NCBI GenBank assembly: GCA_015067925.1 | Contig: SVLN01000002.1 | Coordinates: 47,027-111,026, forward strand | From: Oscillospiraceae bacterium | GTDB lineage: Bacteria > Bacillota > Clostridia > Oscillospirales > Oscillospiraceae | DNA length: 64,000 nt | Direction of reading: 5' to 3' | Part shown: in pieces, positions 41,843 through 50,841 of the stretch | Numbering within the stretch: the first letter of the stretch is position 1 | Layout of the letters: every line of letters starts with the position of its first letter | The notes under the pieces: model-generated | What the model was told of the DNA's origin: nothing | Database searches by the model: none | Seen by the model: the letters and a program-made list of their open reading frames with translations, nothing else | Position numbers and translations under genes: made by a program

Positions 41843-44572
41843 ATGCCTGAGCCAAAGTTTCTCTCTCCCCTGATGGATGGCCTGGAGTTCGGCGCCTGCG
41901 TTCAATCGGAAGGCTCAAAAAGCGTTTATCTGATGCGGGACACCAAGAACGGAACGGTGTATCTGCTGCGGGTATTCTGTATGCCGGAATCTGTAAAGCA
42001 GCTCGACGCTCTGGTGTTCTCCGGCGCTGTGGCTGACCGCGCAGAAGCGCTTCGTTACTATACTGATCAAATTCTCGAACTGCGCCGCACGCTGGAAACC
42101 ATCAAAGGGTTTGCGGATTTCACCGGCGTTCAGGTCCATACGGATTATCAAATTGACCAGCTTCCCGATGACCAGGGCTTTGCTGTGTATGTGCTTGCTC
42201 CGTATCTGCCCACTCTGGCCCAGCATCTTGGTATGAATGCCATGTCTATGCTTGAGGCGCTAAACCTTGGTATTGATTTGAGCGATGCGCTGTTTGCCCT
42301 TCATGAGTCCGGCTATCTTGTGCAGAATGTCTCACTGGAGAACATTTTGATCACGCCCAAAAATCAGTTTGTGCTCTCCAATCTGGCCATCGCAAACCTG
42401 GACCGATTGGAATTCGGCACCATCTCCGACGATCAGGTTTCTTCCGTTTCTGCACCGGAACTGCACGGCTTGATTCCGAGTTTCAAGCATAATTCCGATG
42501 TGTATGCTTTGGGCATGGTGCTCTATTACATCTTCAACGGCAATCACGCGCCCTTTGTGGATGAAAACACCACTCCCGCGGCTGCGCTCAAGCGCCGCAT
42601 TGAGGGCGAGGCGCTCCCGGCGCCGATGTATGCCGATTATGAACTCGGTGAAATCATTCTCAAGGCCTGTGCTTTCGCTCCAGAGGATCGTTATCAGGGG
42701 CCCGATGAGCTGAAAGCGGCCCTAACGCAGTACATGAAGCGCAATCCCGTTACCGATTCTCTGATTGTACCGCCGATCAATTCCGAACCGGATGAACTGG
42801 TGCTCGATGAGTTCGAGGACTTTGCTGAGGCAGATGCTCCTGTGAACTTTGCTTCGGCCGAAGAACTCGACGAAAGCTTTGTTGCGCATCTCTCCCCTTC
42901 TGCGGCTCCTGTTCCAGTGGAGGAGGAAGAGACCGACGAAGATGCCCTGCTGAATCAAAAGCTGGATGAGCTGATTCCGGAAGCTGCAGTTTCTGAGCCC
43001 GAAGCTGTGCAGGAACCCACCGTACAGAAGAAGCATAAGAGAAACTATCTCGTTGCTCCTATTCTTTCTGTTTGCGCAATCGTCGCTTGTGCTGCTGTGC
43101 TGCTGTTCTTGTTCCTGCGGCCGAAGCCCATCAACGTGGAATTCCTGAATACCAGCAACATTACCTCCACGCAGCTCTCTGTCTCGCTGCAGTTGGCGTC
43201 CAATGCTCAGATTCCCGTGGACGAAGAGGGCAATTCCACACTGGTAATTACCTGCTCGGATGCTTACGGAAATGTCCTGCGCCAGGCCTTCGGCGGTAAT
43301 GCAGTTACCTTCTCTGATCTGCTTCCCGGTACACAGTACACCATCGGCGTGGAAAGTACCACCGGTAAGGAGCTCACCGGCCGCACCAGCATCAACGCCA
43401 CCACAACACCGGCTGCGGTTCTCAATGCAATTACGGTTTCTGATCTGAGCGACAGCGCTGTTACCATCACCCTGGCTGTCAGCGGCCATAGTCCCGAGCA
43501 GTGGACCATTCACTGCCAGGGCGAGGGCCTGGAACCTTTGAATCATACCTTCAGCGGCAATTCCATTCAGATCTCCGGTCTGGTATCCAACACTACCTAC
43601 ACCTGCAGCTTTGAGGATCCCTCCGGCGGCCCGCTGACCGGTGAAAATACCGTTACCTTCACCACAGAACCTCGCCTGACCCTGGAATCCTTCGTCGCAA
43701 CAGAATCTACAGTTGATTCCATCCGCCTGGCATGGACCTACTCCGGTGATAAGCCGGACAGCTGGAACCTGCGATGCGAAGGCTCTGACGGTTCTGTGAT
43801 GGAAAAGACGGTGGAAGGCCTTTCCGTCAACATTGAAGATCTTGCATTTAATGTTTCCTACACCTTTACCCTGACTGCAGTCGGCATGCAGCCCACTGCC
43901 CTGTCTGTACTGCAGATCTCCACTGTCAGCACCCGAATTGCTTCCTTTGAGGCTTCCGCCGACAGTGTCAGCAGCATCACCGCAAAATGGGTGATCGAAG
44001 GCAGTGAGGATTCAAGCGAATACCTCATCAAGCTGCGTATCTCCGGAATGGATGGAGAAACCTATTATCCTGTCACGGGTAACGAGATCACCATCACGGA
44101 TCTGATCAGCCAGACCAATTACATTCTGGAACTGCTGGATGCCGCCGGCAATCCCATTACCGGTGAGAATCTCCTGTATGTACGCACGCCCGTGGCTGAA
44201 AAGTTCACCGATTATGGCTGCACAAACATCTACAGAGCACTCTATCTGGAACCCAGCAAAGAAAACTGGACCAAGGTGGATCTGAAGACCCTGCGCAAGA
44301 GCTTCTCCCCCGGCGAGGGAATCGTAATGGCCATTGAATCTATCGACGGCGTGAAGAAAGCAGATCTGGAAGTCGATGTGCAGTTTGTGATTCGCAACAG
44401 CGACAATCTGCCCGTTGCTGTTCAGAGCAGAACCACGCAATGGAACGACCTGTGGCAAGGAAAAACCATGTTTGAAACGGCCCCCAAGGCTCCCGATGAA
44501 ACGGGTAAATACACGTTGGAGCTCTACTTCAACGATCGCATGCTGACCAGCTACGAATTCACGGTTGAATAA
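41843..44572 (+). CDS. Transmembrane pseudokinase with extracellular fibronectin-like repeats
   Basis: 909 aa. Residues about 15-300 have a Hanks-type Ser/Thr kinase layout, but the catalytic residues are lost: the VAIK Lys is Arg (R43 in VYLLRVF), HRD is V160-Q161-N162 (LVQNVSLENIL), and DFG is S179-N180-L181. Structural marks stay: N167, SAPEL and SDVYALGMVLYYI. An acidic linker (about 315-395), a basic stop and one membrane helix (401-426) follow, then about four beta-sandwich repeats of roughly 90 aa with FN3-like spacing (each ending near TFTTEP / LQISTVS) and a C-terminal domain (about 790-909). It is probably a receptor-like, non-catalytic protein. An AGGAGG-type site precedes the start. 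Confidence 0.85.
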   Translation: MPEPKFLSPLMDGLEFGACVQSEGSKSVYLMRDTKNGTVYLLRVFCMPESVKQLDALVFSGAVADRAEALRYYTDQILELRRTLETIKGFADFTGVQVHTDYQIDQLPDDQGFAVYVLAPYLPTLAQHLGMNAMSMLEALNLGIDLSDALFALHESGYLVQNVSLENILITPKNQFVLSNLAIANLDRLEFGTISDDQVSSVSAPELHGLIPSFKHNSDVYALGMVLYYIFNGNHAPFVDENTTPAAALKRRIEGEALPAPMYADYELGEIILKACAFAPEDRYQGPDELKAALTQYMKRNPVTDSLIVPPINSEPDELVLDEFEDFAEADAPVNFASAEELDESFVAHLSPSAAPVPVEEEETDEDALLNQKLDELIPEAAVSEPEAVQEPTVQKKHKRNYLVAPILSVCAIVACAAVLLFLFLRPKPINVEFLNTSNITSTQLSVSLQLASNAQIPVDEEGNSTLVITCSDAYGNVLRQAFGGNAVTFSDLLPGTQYTIGVESTTGKELTGRTSINATTTPAAVLNAITVSDLSDSAVTITLAVSGHSPEQWTIHCQGEGLEPLNHTFSGNSIQISGLVSNTTYTCSFEDPSGGPLTGENTVTFTTEPRLTLESFVATESTVDSIRLAWTYSGDKPDSWNLRCEGSDGSVMEKTVEGLSVNIEDLAFNVSYTFTLTAVGMQPTALSVLQISTVSTRIASFEASADSVSSITAKWVIEGSEDSSEYLIKLRISGMDGETYYPVTGNEITITDLISQTNYILELLDAAGNPITGENLLYVRTPVAEKFTDYGCTNIYRALYLEPSKENWTKVDLKTLRKSFSPGEGIVMAIESIDGVKKADLEVDVQFVIRNSDNLPVAVQSRTTQWNDLWQGKTMFETAPKAPDETGKYTLELYFNDRMLTSYEFTVE

Positions 44573-44577
44573 GAAAG

Positions 44578-44612
44578 AAGATGACGAAGTAAACGCTTCG
44601 TCATCTTTTTTC
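44578..44612 (+). terminator. Intrinsic terminator of the pseudokinase gene
   Basis: AAGATGACGAAG, TAAACG, CTTCGTCATCTT, then TTTTC. Confidence 0.85.
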
Positions 44613-44624
44613 TCAGCAGTCAAC

Positions 44625-44653
44625 TTGCATTTTACACAAAAAAGCTGTATAGT
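44625..44653 (+). promoter_or_regulatory. Sigma-A promoter of pfkA
   Basis: TTGCAT, 17-nt spacer, TATAGT, 40 bp before the start. Confidence 0.65.
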
Positions 44654-44693
44654 TTATGGCAAGAAATCCTATCTCGAAAAGGAGAAATTTACG

Positions 44694-45671
44694 ATGAAAA
44701 ATGCTGTCAAGCGCATCGGTGTTCTGACCAGTGGCGGAGACGCCCCGGGCATGAATGCGGCGGTTCGTGCCGTGGTTCGTGCGGCCCACTCCCGTGGAAT
44801 TGAGTGCATCGGCATTCGCCGCGGCTACAGTGGTCTGATCAGTGGCGATGTTCTGAGATTTGAAGATACTTCGGTCAGCCATATCATCAACCGCGGCGGT
44901 ACCATCCTGTATACCGCTCGCTGTGACGAATTCAAAACGGAGGCCGGACAGCAAAAAGCCGCCGATACCTGCAAGCTTCTTGGTCTGGATGGTCTGGTTG
45001 CCATTGGCGGCGACGGTACATTCCGCGGTGCCCAGGCACTAAGCAAGTATGGTATCAGCGTTTGCGGTATCCCCGGCACCATTGACAATGACATCCCGTG
45101 CTCTGAGTATACCATTGGCTTTGACACCGCCTGCAACACCGCCGTTGACGCCATTGACAAGCTGCGCGATACGATGCAGTCCCACGAACGCTGCAGCGTG
45201 GTAGAAGTTATGGGCCGGCACGCAGGCCATCTGGCTCTGTATGTGGGTCTGGCTTCCGGTGCAACTGCTGTGTTGGTGCCGGAGAAAAAAATCGACTTTG
45301 AAAATGACGTAGTGGAAAAGATTCGCAGCGCTCGCATCAGCGGTAAGACCCACTTTATGATCGTGGTTGCCGAGGGCGCCGGCAGTGCAGTGGACATCGC
45401 CCAGAAGATCCACGAAGCCACTTCCCTGGATCCGCGCGTTACCGTCCTGGGTCACATTCAGCGCGGCGGCACACCCACCGCGCGTGACAGAGTCTCTGCT
45501 ACCCGTATGGGCTACCACGCTGTGGAGGTCCTGGCCAAGGGTTTGACCAACCGCGTTGTCTGCAAGAAAAACGGTGCGATCACCGATATGGACATTGACG
45601 AGGGTCTTGCAATGAAAAAGACCATCAAGCAGCATGAATTCGCTGTTCTGGACGCCATGACCGGTCTTTAA
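44694..45671 (+). CDS. pfkA: 6-phosphofructokinase (ATP-type)
   Basis: 325 aa from the ATG at 44694, after AAAGGAG. It catalyses the committed step of glycolysis. IGVLTSGGDAPGMNAAVRAVVR is the nucleotide site, and IGGDGTFRGA carries the Gly that distinguishes ATP- from PPi-dependent enzymes. The catalytic segment PGTIDNDIPCSEYTIGFDTA, EVMGRHAGHLAL and LGHIQRGGTPTARDR (effector and substrate Arg/His) are intact. The length is that of the allosteric bacterial tetramer. Confidence 0.95.
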   Translation: MKNAVKRIGVLTSGGDAPGMNAAVRAVVRAAHSRGIECIGIRRGYSGLISGDVLRFEDTSVSHIINRGGTILYTARCDEFKTEAGQQKAADTCKLLGLDGLVAIGGDGTFRGAQALSKYGISVCGIPGTIDNDIPCSEYTIGFDTACNTAVDAIDKLRDTMQSHERCSVVEVMGRHAGHLALYVGLASGATAVLVPEKKIDFENDVVEKIRSARISGKTHFMIVVAEGAGSAVDIAQKIHEATSLDPRVTVLGHIQRGGTPTARDRVSATRMGYHAVEVLAKGLTNRVVCKKNGAITDMDIDEGLAMKKTIKQHEFAVLDAMTGL

Positions 45672-45678
45672 ACAAACA

Positions 45679-45749
45679 AAAACAGGCAGTATCAAAAGGA
45701 TACTGCCTGTTTTTATATCCTGTCGTCCCGATTGGGACGGCTTTTTTTA
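45679..45749 (+). terminator. Tandem intrinsic terminators after pfkA
   Basis: The first is AAACAGGCAGTATC/GATACTGCCTGTTT followed by TT (45679-45716). The second is CGTCCC-GATT-GGGACG followed by GCTTTTTTT (45724-45749), overlapping the xerD stop. Confidence 0.8.
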
Positions 45750-46628
45750 TGCACGCGGATGGAATTTCTGATAAACGGATTTAAGGTTCTGCTTCACAAG
45801 CTGCGCATAGATCTGCGTGGAAGAGATATCACTGTGCCCCAGCATCTCCTGAATAGAGCGCAAATCGGCACCATTCTCCAGAAGGTGTGCTGCAAAGCTA
45901 TGGCGAAGCGTATGCGGTGTAATATCCTTATTGATCTGAGCAGAGGCCTGGTAGTGCTTAATCAACTTCCAGAAGCCCTGACGAGACATACGCTCACCGG
46001 ACATGTTGACAAACAAAGCCGTTTCGGAGGAAGAAGCAATCATCTTCGGCCGAGCGGTTTCCATGTACTGACGAACCGCTTTCACAGCAGCAGCGTAGAG
46101 CGGAATGATCCGATCTCTGCCGCCCTGGGAGCATCGGATAAACTCCGCAACGAGATTCACATCAGAAACATCCAATGCAATCAACTCACTGACGCGAATA
46201 CCGGTTGCATACAACAGCTCCAGCATCGCTTTATCACGGAATCCCTTCAGATCCGTGCACTTCGGCTGATCAAGAAGAAGCTCGACCTCCTTGCCAGTCA
46301 GGATTTGCGGAAGTTTCTTCTCAACCTTCTGGGTTTTGATTTGATGAACAGGAGTACGATCAAGAATCCCCTGCTGAACCAGATAAGAGAAGAATGATTT
46401 CATAGACGCAAGGGCACGAGAAACCGTGGAAGCGGATTTTCCAGCATCCGTCAGGTGCTGCAGATAATCCGTAATCGAATCATTCGTAATATCACAAAGT
46501 GAAAGATCCTCACTGTCACAGTAGTCGAAAAACTGGCTCAGATCCCGCAGATAGGAAGAAACGGTGTTGGCAGAGGAATGCTTTTCATTCACAAGAAATG
46601 CGCGAAACGCATCGAGATATTGCTGCAA
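45747..46628 (-). CDS. xerD: Site-specific tyrosine recombinase XerD
   Basis: 293 aa, typical of XerC/XerD. It starts at a TTG (46628) with GGTGGTGA upstream. Catalytic residues: Arg in ATGIRVSELIAL, Lys-site region near CSQGGRDRIIPL (the usual GKGxKxR is reduced here, so the beta-hairpin Lys is not obvious), HxLRHSFAAHLLENGADLR, LGHSDISSTQIY with the nucleophilic Tyr. The known role is resolving chromosome dimers at dif with FtsK/SpoIIIE. The promoter is at 46765-46793. Confidence 0.9.
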   Translation of the reverse strand: MQQYLDAFRAFLVNEKHSSANTVSSYLRDLSQFFDYCDSEDLSLCDITNDSITDYLQHLTDAGKSASTVSRALASMKSFFSYLVQQGILDRTPVHQIKTQKVEKKLPQILTGKEVELLLDQPKCTDLKGFRDKAMLELLYATGIRVSELIALDVSDVNLVAEFIRCSQGGRDRIIPLYAAAVKAVRQYMETARPKMIASSSETALFVNMSGERMSRQGFWKLIKHYQASAQINKDITPHTLRHSFAAHLLENGADLRSIQEMLGHSDISSTQIYAQLVKQNLKSVYQKFHPRA

Positions 46629-46764
46629 AGATCATCACCACCTTTCGGAAAAATGGGGTCAAAGAAACTGCCGCACTTCATTTCTAAAAAAGAAAACTGT
46701 ACGGCAGGTAGGAAACACAATTCTGTATTACGGTTACCGGAGGTCTTCGATTAAGAACGTGTTT

Positions 46765-46793
46765 ACTATACCGCAAAAATGCTGAAATTTCAA
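46765..46793 (-). promoter_or_regulatory. Sigma-A promoter of xerD
   Basis: On the minus strand TTGAAA, 17-nt spacer, TATAGT. The leader to xerD is about 130 nt and contains a CTGCCG...CGGCAG inverted repeat. Confidence 0.6.
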
Positions 46794-46954
46794 TGAACTT
46801 TTCGCCATTCGATTCTTTTTGTGGATTATGCTAAAATCTTATGTAAATCGCGTTATGTCAACCTCGTAAACCCAGCGATGATACATCCTCACTTAGCGTC
46901 AGGCAACTACAAGATGTAGTTTCCTTATTTCTGCAAAATTGGAAAATCTAGCTT
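46794..46954. other. Non-coding interval between the xerD promoter and the TIGR04086 gene
   Basis: No gene recognised on either strand. It contains a small hairpin, ACTACA-AGA-TGTAGT (46906-46920). In related Clostridia this spot downstream of TIGR04086 can hold the six-cysteine SCIFF peptide gene; no such cysteine cluster is present here. Confidence 0.4.
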
Positions 46955-47032
46955 TCAATCACAATCGTGGCACACGTTGTGCAGTTCGACGATGGCTTGG
47001 CGTTGCGTCGCCATTTTGTTCGATTTCGGCAT
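46955..47032 (-). CDS. Possible 25-aa peptide ending in a CxxC motif
   Basis: A minus-strand frame from the ATG at 47032: it starts MPKSNKMATQRQ and ends NVCHDCD. AAGGAGG lies 12 nt upstream, which is long; a GTG at 47039 in another frame (26 aa, ending VPRL) has better spacing (5 nt). It sits 9 bp after the TIGR04086 gene. It is very uncertain and reported only because a strong ribosome binding site exists with no other gene to serve. Confidence 0.2.
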   Translation of the reverse strand: MPKSNKMATQRQAIVELHNVCHDCD

Positions 47033-47041
47033 TTTGCACAA

Positions 47042-47428
47042 CTACCTCCTTTTCCGATGTGAGCGCGCTCCGGTCGGAACAAAAGATGCTACGACTCCGC
47101 ACCCCAGAATCCCCAGGGCCATCGGCATGCTTGTATGATTCCATGCTCCGAAGAAGGCAGCTTTTATCAGCACAAGGCAGCCGAGATAAATTGCTGCGCT
47201 GGCGAAACATGTCACCAGCAGTTTCCCCTTCTGCATTCTTCCTGCTGCAACACTCCCTGCGAAGCTTGCCAGCAGTGCTATGATTATACCGGCTACTGCG
47301 ACGCTCTGTTCCGGGATCACACTTTTTCCGATCAGTAGTGCCGCCAGAATGCTTAGAAGCAGCATAACAATCAGCGATATAACAGCACCAAGAATCATGC
47401 TTTTCCACATTGGTCGAGTTTGTTCCAT
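47042..47428 (-). CDS. TIGR04086-family (YrzE-like) membrane protein
   Basis: 128 aa with four predicted membrane helices. The family is a small conserved membrane protein found in Clostridia next to yajC and tgt, exactly as here. GIIIALLASFAGSVAAGRMQKGKLLVTC is the family-like core. Function is unknown. The start follows GGGAGGGG. An overlapping frame on the same strand (46959-47408) is rejected because this one has the hydrophobic pattern and the site. Confidence 0.75.
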   Translation of the reverse strand: MEQTRPMWKSMILGAVISLIVMLLLSILAALLIGKSVIPEQSVAVAGIIIALLASFAGSVAAGRMQKGKLLVTCFASAAIYLGCLVLIKAAFFGAWNHTSMPMALGILGCGVVASFVPTGARSHRKRR

Positions 47429-47484
47429 ATTCCCCTCCCCTTTCGGTTCAGTATATTCGAAACTTGTCCCGACATGACTGCAGA

Positions 47485-47520
47485 TAAAAAAACAGCGCCT
47501 GAGGAAATCCTCAGGCGCTT
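47485..47520 (-). terminator. Intrinsic terminator of yajC
   Basis: On the minus strand AGCGCCTGAGGA/TCCTCAGGCGCT, perfect 12-bp stem followed by GTTTTTTT. Confidence 0.9.
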
Positions 47521-47527
47521 CTCTTTG

Positions 47528-47812
47528 TTATTTCTTCTTGGTTTCCACAGGAGCGGACTCGTTGGAAGAGATCGCCCAGCGGGCAAACTCAATACGAACG
47601 CGGTCGGCGCTGGTTTCCAGAACGATCTTGTCGTCCTTAATGTGAACGATCTGACCGATGATGCCGCCGATGGTGGTGACGTTGTCGCCAACCTTCAGGC
47701 TGCTGCGCATGGTTTCGATCTGCTTCTTCTTCTTGTTCTCCGGACGAATGAGCAGGAAGTAGAACACAACAAAGATCAGTACAAGCATAATAATGCTGCT
47801 GGCCATTTCCAT
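47528..47812 (-). CDS. yajC: Preprotein translocase subunit YajC
   Basis: 94 aa. One N-terminal membrane segment (about 5-22), the signature FYFLLIRPENKKKKQ, then a cytosolic beta domain (LKVGDNVTTIGGIIGQIVHIKDDKIVLETS). It is an accessory subunit of SecYEG with SecDF. The start follows GGAGGAA. It lies in the usual tgt-yajC order, but with its own promoter. Confidence 0.93.
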   Translation of the reverse strand: MEMASSIIMLVLIFVVFYFLLIRPENKKKKQIETMRSSLKVGDNVTTIGGIIGQIVHIKDDKIVLETSADRVRIEFARWAISSNESAPVETKKK

Positions 47813-47844
47813 GATGAAATTTCCTCCATTACAAAATTACTCAT

Positions 47845-47873
47845 ATTATAGCGTCAGGACGCTGAATATGCAA
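47845..47873 (-). promoter_or_regulatory. Sigma-A promoter of yajC
   Basis: On the minus strand TTGCAT, 17-nt spacer, TATAAT. Confidence 0.75.
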
Positions 47874-47881
47874 GGGTAAAA

Positions 47882-49024
<1,143 letters not shown>

Positions 49025-49110
49025 TCAATAGAAATAGGAAGCATCACCGTAGCTGATAGGTTATGTGATATTCACTTCTATTCAGCAGATGACAATTTTC
49101 TGTGCAATCG

Positions 49111-49138
49111 ATTATAGCATAATTTCAGAACTTTTCAA
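49111..49138 (-). promoter_or_regulatory. Sigma-A promoter of tgt
   Basis: On the minus strand TTGAAA, 16-nt spacer, TATAAT, giving a leader of about 95 nt. Confidence 0.65.
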
Positions 49139-49154
49139 GCCAAGACAGAAGAAC

Positions 49155-49178
49155 AGCGCAGCAGGTTTCTGCTGCGCT
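49155..49178 (-). terminator. Hairpin terminator of the toxin-antitoxin operon
   Basis: AGCGCAGCAG/CTGCTGCGCT around a 4-nt loop; the tail GTTCTTCTGT is T-rich but broken. Confidence 0.6.
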
Positions 49179-49183
49179 GAACA

Positions 49184-49456
49184 TCAAAACAGATCGCTAT
49201 GGGTTCCGGTACGCATAAGGTACAGGACGAGCGCTTCATTGTGTACGCGATACACCAAAAGCCAATCTGGCGCCAAATGGCACTCTCTGCATCCCGCATA
49301 ATCTCCGCTTAAAGCATGGTCCCGGTTCTTTTCAGGCAGAAGTTCCTGCCTTGCAAGTTTGTCTACGACTTCATTTAATATTTCAAAATTATAGCCGCGT
49401 CTTGCTGCCAGTTTTAAGTCCTTTTTGAATCTGTTAGAAAGAACAACTTCAAGCAT
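49184..49456 (-). CDS. YafQ/RelE-family mRNA interferase toxin
   Basis: 90 aa, normal for YafQ. It begins VVLSNRFKKDLKLAARRGYN and ends with the conserved block LPEKNRDHALSGDYAGCRECHLAPDWLLVYRV and LMRTGTHSDLF, which carries the catalytic His/Asp residues of YafQ-type ribosome-dependent RNases. It overlaps the upstream antitoxin gene by 8 bp. Confidence 0.92.
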   Translation of the reverse strand: MLEVVLSNRFKKDLKLAARRGYNFEILNEVVDKLARQELLPEKNRDHALSGDYAGCRECHLAPDWLLVYRVHNEALVLYLMRTGTHSDLF

Positions 49457-49730
49457 CGCCTAAGACCTCGCTAAGTGCATCAGTGAACGAACCGTATCTC
49501 TTATACTTTTCGGGATGCGCCATCATTTCGTGGAGTTCGTCTAATGCCTCTCTGGTTGCAGAGTTTGGAACATCTAAGCGCACTTCAAAAGGAATTCGTT
49601 GTTCCCTAATCGCCTGCCGCAGAAAAATGTTGACAGCGGTGGATAAGTCAAGGCCAAAATCCGCGAATAACTCCTGGGCCTTCACCTTAATTTCGGCGTC
49701 GAGGGAAATGCTGGTAGAAACTTTTGCCAT
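49449..49730 (-). CDS. DinJ/RelB-family antitoxin
   Basis: 93 aa. The N-terminal ribbon-helix-helix (KVSTSISLDAEIKVKAQELFADFGLDLSTAVNIFLRQAI) binds the operator, and the C-terminal part (RIPFEVR...PEKYKRYGSFTDALSEVLG) wraps the toxin. It starts after AAAGGAGCG. It is first in the two-gene operon, as usual for type II systems. Confidence 0.92.
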   Translation of the reverse strand: MAKVSTSISLDAEIKVKAQELFADFGLDLSTAVNIFLRQAIREQRIPFEVRLDVPNSATREALDELHEMMAHPEKYKRYGSFTDALSEVLGDA

Positions 49731-49755
49731 TTGAGATCGCTCCTTTCTTTACTTT

Positions 49756-49784
49756 ATTATACACGATTCTTGCCACCATGTCAA
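49756..49784 (-). promoter_or_regulatory. Consensus promoter of the toxin-antitoxin operon
   Basis: On the minus strand TTGACA, 17-nt spacer, TATAAT, a perfect consensus. One operator half-site lies in the spacer. Confidence 0.85.
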
Positions 49785-49812
49785 TATGATATACATATAT
49801 TTTGGCAAGAAT
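49766..49812. promoter_or_regulatory. Widely spaced operator half-sites for the antitoxin
   Basis: ATTCTTGCCA (49766-49775) and TGGCAAGAAT (49803-49812) form a perfect 10-bp inverted repeat 27 bp apart, centre to centre 37 bp. One arm lies between -35 and -10, the other upstream of -35. An AT-rich near-palindrome (AATATG...CATATATT) fills the gap. This is consistent with conditional repression by the DinJ-YafQ complex. Confidence 0.65.
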
Positions 49813-49817
49813 GTAAA

Positions 49818-49840
49818 GAAGGCCGGGACGAACCCGGCCT
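49818..49840 (-). terminator. Terminator at the end of the accessory gene array
   Basis: GGCCGGG/CCCGGCC with a 5-nt loop, followed on the minus strand by TTCTTT. It marks the boundary between the toxin-antitoxin promoter and the minus-strand array. Confidence 0.65.
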
Positions 49841-49851
49841 CCCAGCTTGTA

Positions 49852-50130
49852 TTATCGCTTGTCGCTTGTTTTCAAGGTGCTGCCGTCCTGTCGGACGCGG
49901 TTCACAGCGTAGATAACATCCACGACCTTCCGATCTCCTTCGAGCCGTTCCAGGGATTCCTCAGCAGCCTTAATGGCATCCCACAGTGCATAGAACGTGT
50001 ACACTCCCCTGCCGGCCTTTTCGGCATATTCTGGCTCAATGTCGAAGTCGAGGTAGGTGCTCTCGATCGCAAACATAAGCGCGTCTGCCTTTCTTACCGA
50101 GTCGATGGCGTCATTCAGATTTTTGTTCAT
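49852..50130 (-). CDS. Hypothetical protein, last gene of the accessory array
   Basis: 92 aa, cytosolic, mostly helical (MNKNLNDAIDSVRKADALMFAIESTYLDFDIEPEY) with a basic C-terminus. The start follows AAAGGAG. No family recognised. Confidence 0.65.
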   Translation of the reverse strand: MNKNLNDAIDSVRKADALMFAIESTYLDFDIEPEYAEKAGRGVYTFYALWDAIKAAEESLERLEGDRKVVDVIYAVNRVRQDGSTLKTSDKR

Positions 50131-50291
50131 GTTGTTTCTCCTTTGTCTGAGATAGTCGATACTCGGACACCGGATGTAAGAACATCTTCTTCTCTGGATG
50201 AGGCGGGCGGGGTGCTGTTACGGGTCCTGTGCGAGCATCCAGGATATTTCACCCGTTTTTGCTTTCCGCACGGTTATTCTACCATTTCTCA

Positions 50292-50723
50292 TCATTTGGT
50301 CAATGAAGCATGAGTCAGATTCGATAAGATGTCTTCTGCGTCTTCTTCTTTGTTGTCCAGGCATAAGCTCAAAAGATACAGACTGTCTTTGACTGTCATG
50401 ATATGCCTCGGTGTTACGTCCGCCCTGACTGTGTCCAGGTAAAGCTGTTCGATCTGATGCTTTGTAAGACCTGATTTCTCCGCAGCATTTCGGATCGATG
50501 GAAGAATTGCGCGGTCGATTGTTGACCTACAGCAAACGCCGCTCAGTTCTATGTAGAAAGCAAGCATCAACACCTTCAGTTTGTCGGTGTACTTTCCTTC
50601 TTTTCCGAGCAATGCTCCCATACTCTTCAGATCAAATGCGAACCAGTCAAGCATACCTGCTTTCAGATGCCGCCGGCACTCCGCCGACAGTCTGGCGAAC
50701 TCTTCATTGTTGGCATAGCTCAT
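50292..50723 (-). CDS. Hypothetical helical protein
   Basis: 143 aa from the ATG at 50723 (MSYANNEEFARLSAECRRHL), preceded by AGGAGGA; the longer frame to 50852 crosses a terminator. It looks all-helical (KLKVLMLAFYIELSGV...HQIEQLYLDTV), with no motif recognised. A 160-bp gap follows with no convincing gene. Confidence 0.65.
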   Translation of the reverse strand: MSYANNEEFARLSAECRRHLKAGMLDWFAFDLKSMGALLGKEGKYTDKLKVLMLAFYIELSGVCCRSTIDRAILPSIRNAAEKSGLTKHQIEQLYLDTVRADVTPRHIMTVKDSLYLLSLCLDNKEEDAEDILSNLTHASLTK

Positions 50724-50737
50724 GACTCTTCCTCCTG

Positions 50738-50766
50738 TAAAAAAGCGGCGCGTGATTGCGCCGCTT
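50738..50766 (-). terminator. Internal intrinsic terminator of the array
   Basis: AAGCGGCGC/GCGCCGCTT with a 6-nt loop, followed on the minus strand by TTTTTAC. It splits the array into transcription units. Confidence 0.75.
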
Positions 50767-50841
50767 ATATTATATACCTGCTTTCTTCTGATGTGAAGCT
50801 CACAGTGCGAGAAATTAGATGGCCGCCCGCAGCAAATGATT

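Noticed and set aside
46629-46954. SCIFF six-cysteine peptide and its radical SAM maturase expected near TIGR04086-yajC-tgt.
   Set aside because: No cysteine-rich frame and no radical SAM gene on either strand in this interval.
50131-50291. A 41-codon GTG frame (minus strand) whose stop overlaps the start of the gene at 50130.
   Set aside because: No usable ribosome binding site and a low-complexity Ser/Thr/Arg translation; probably leader sequence.
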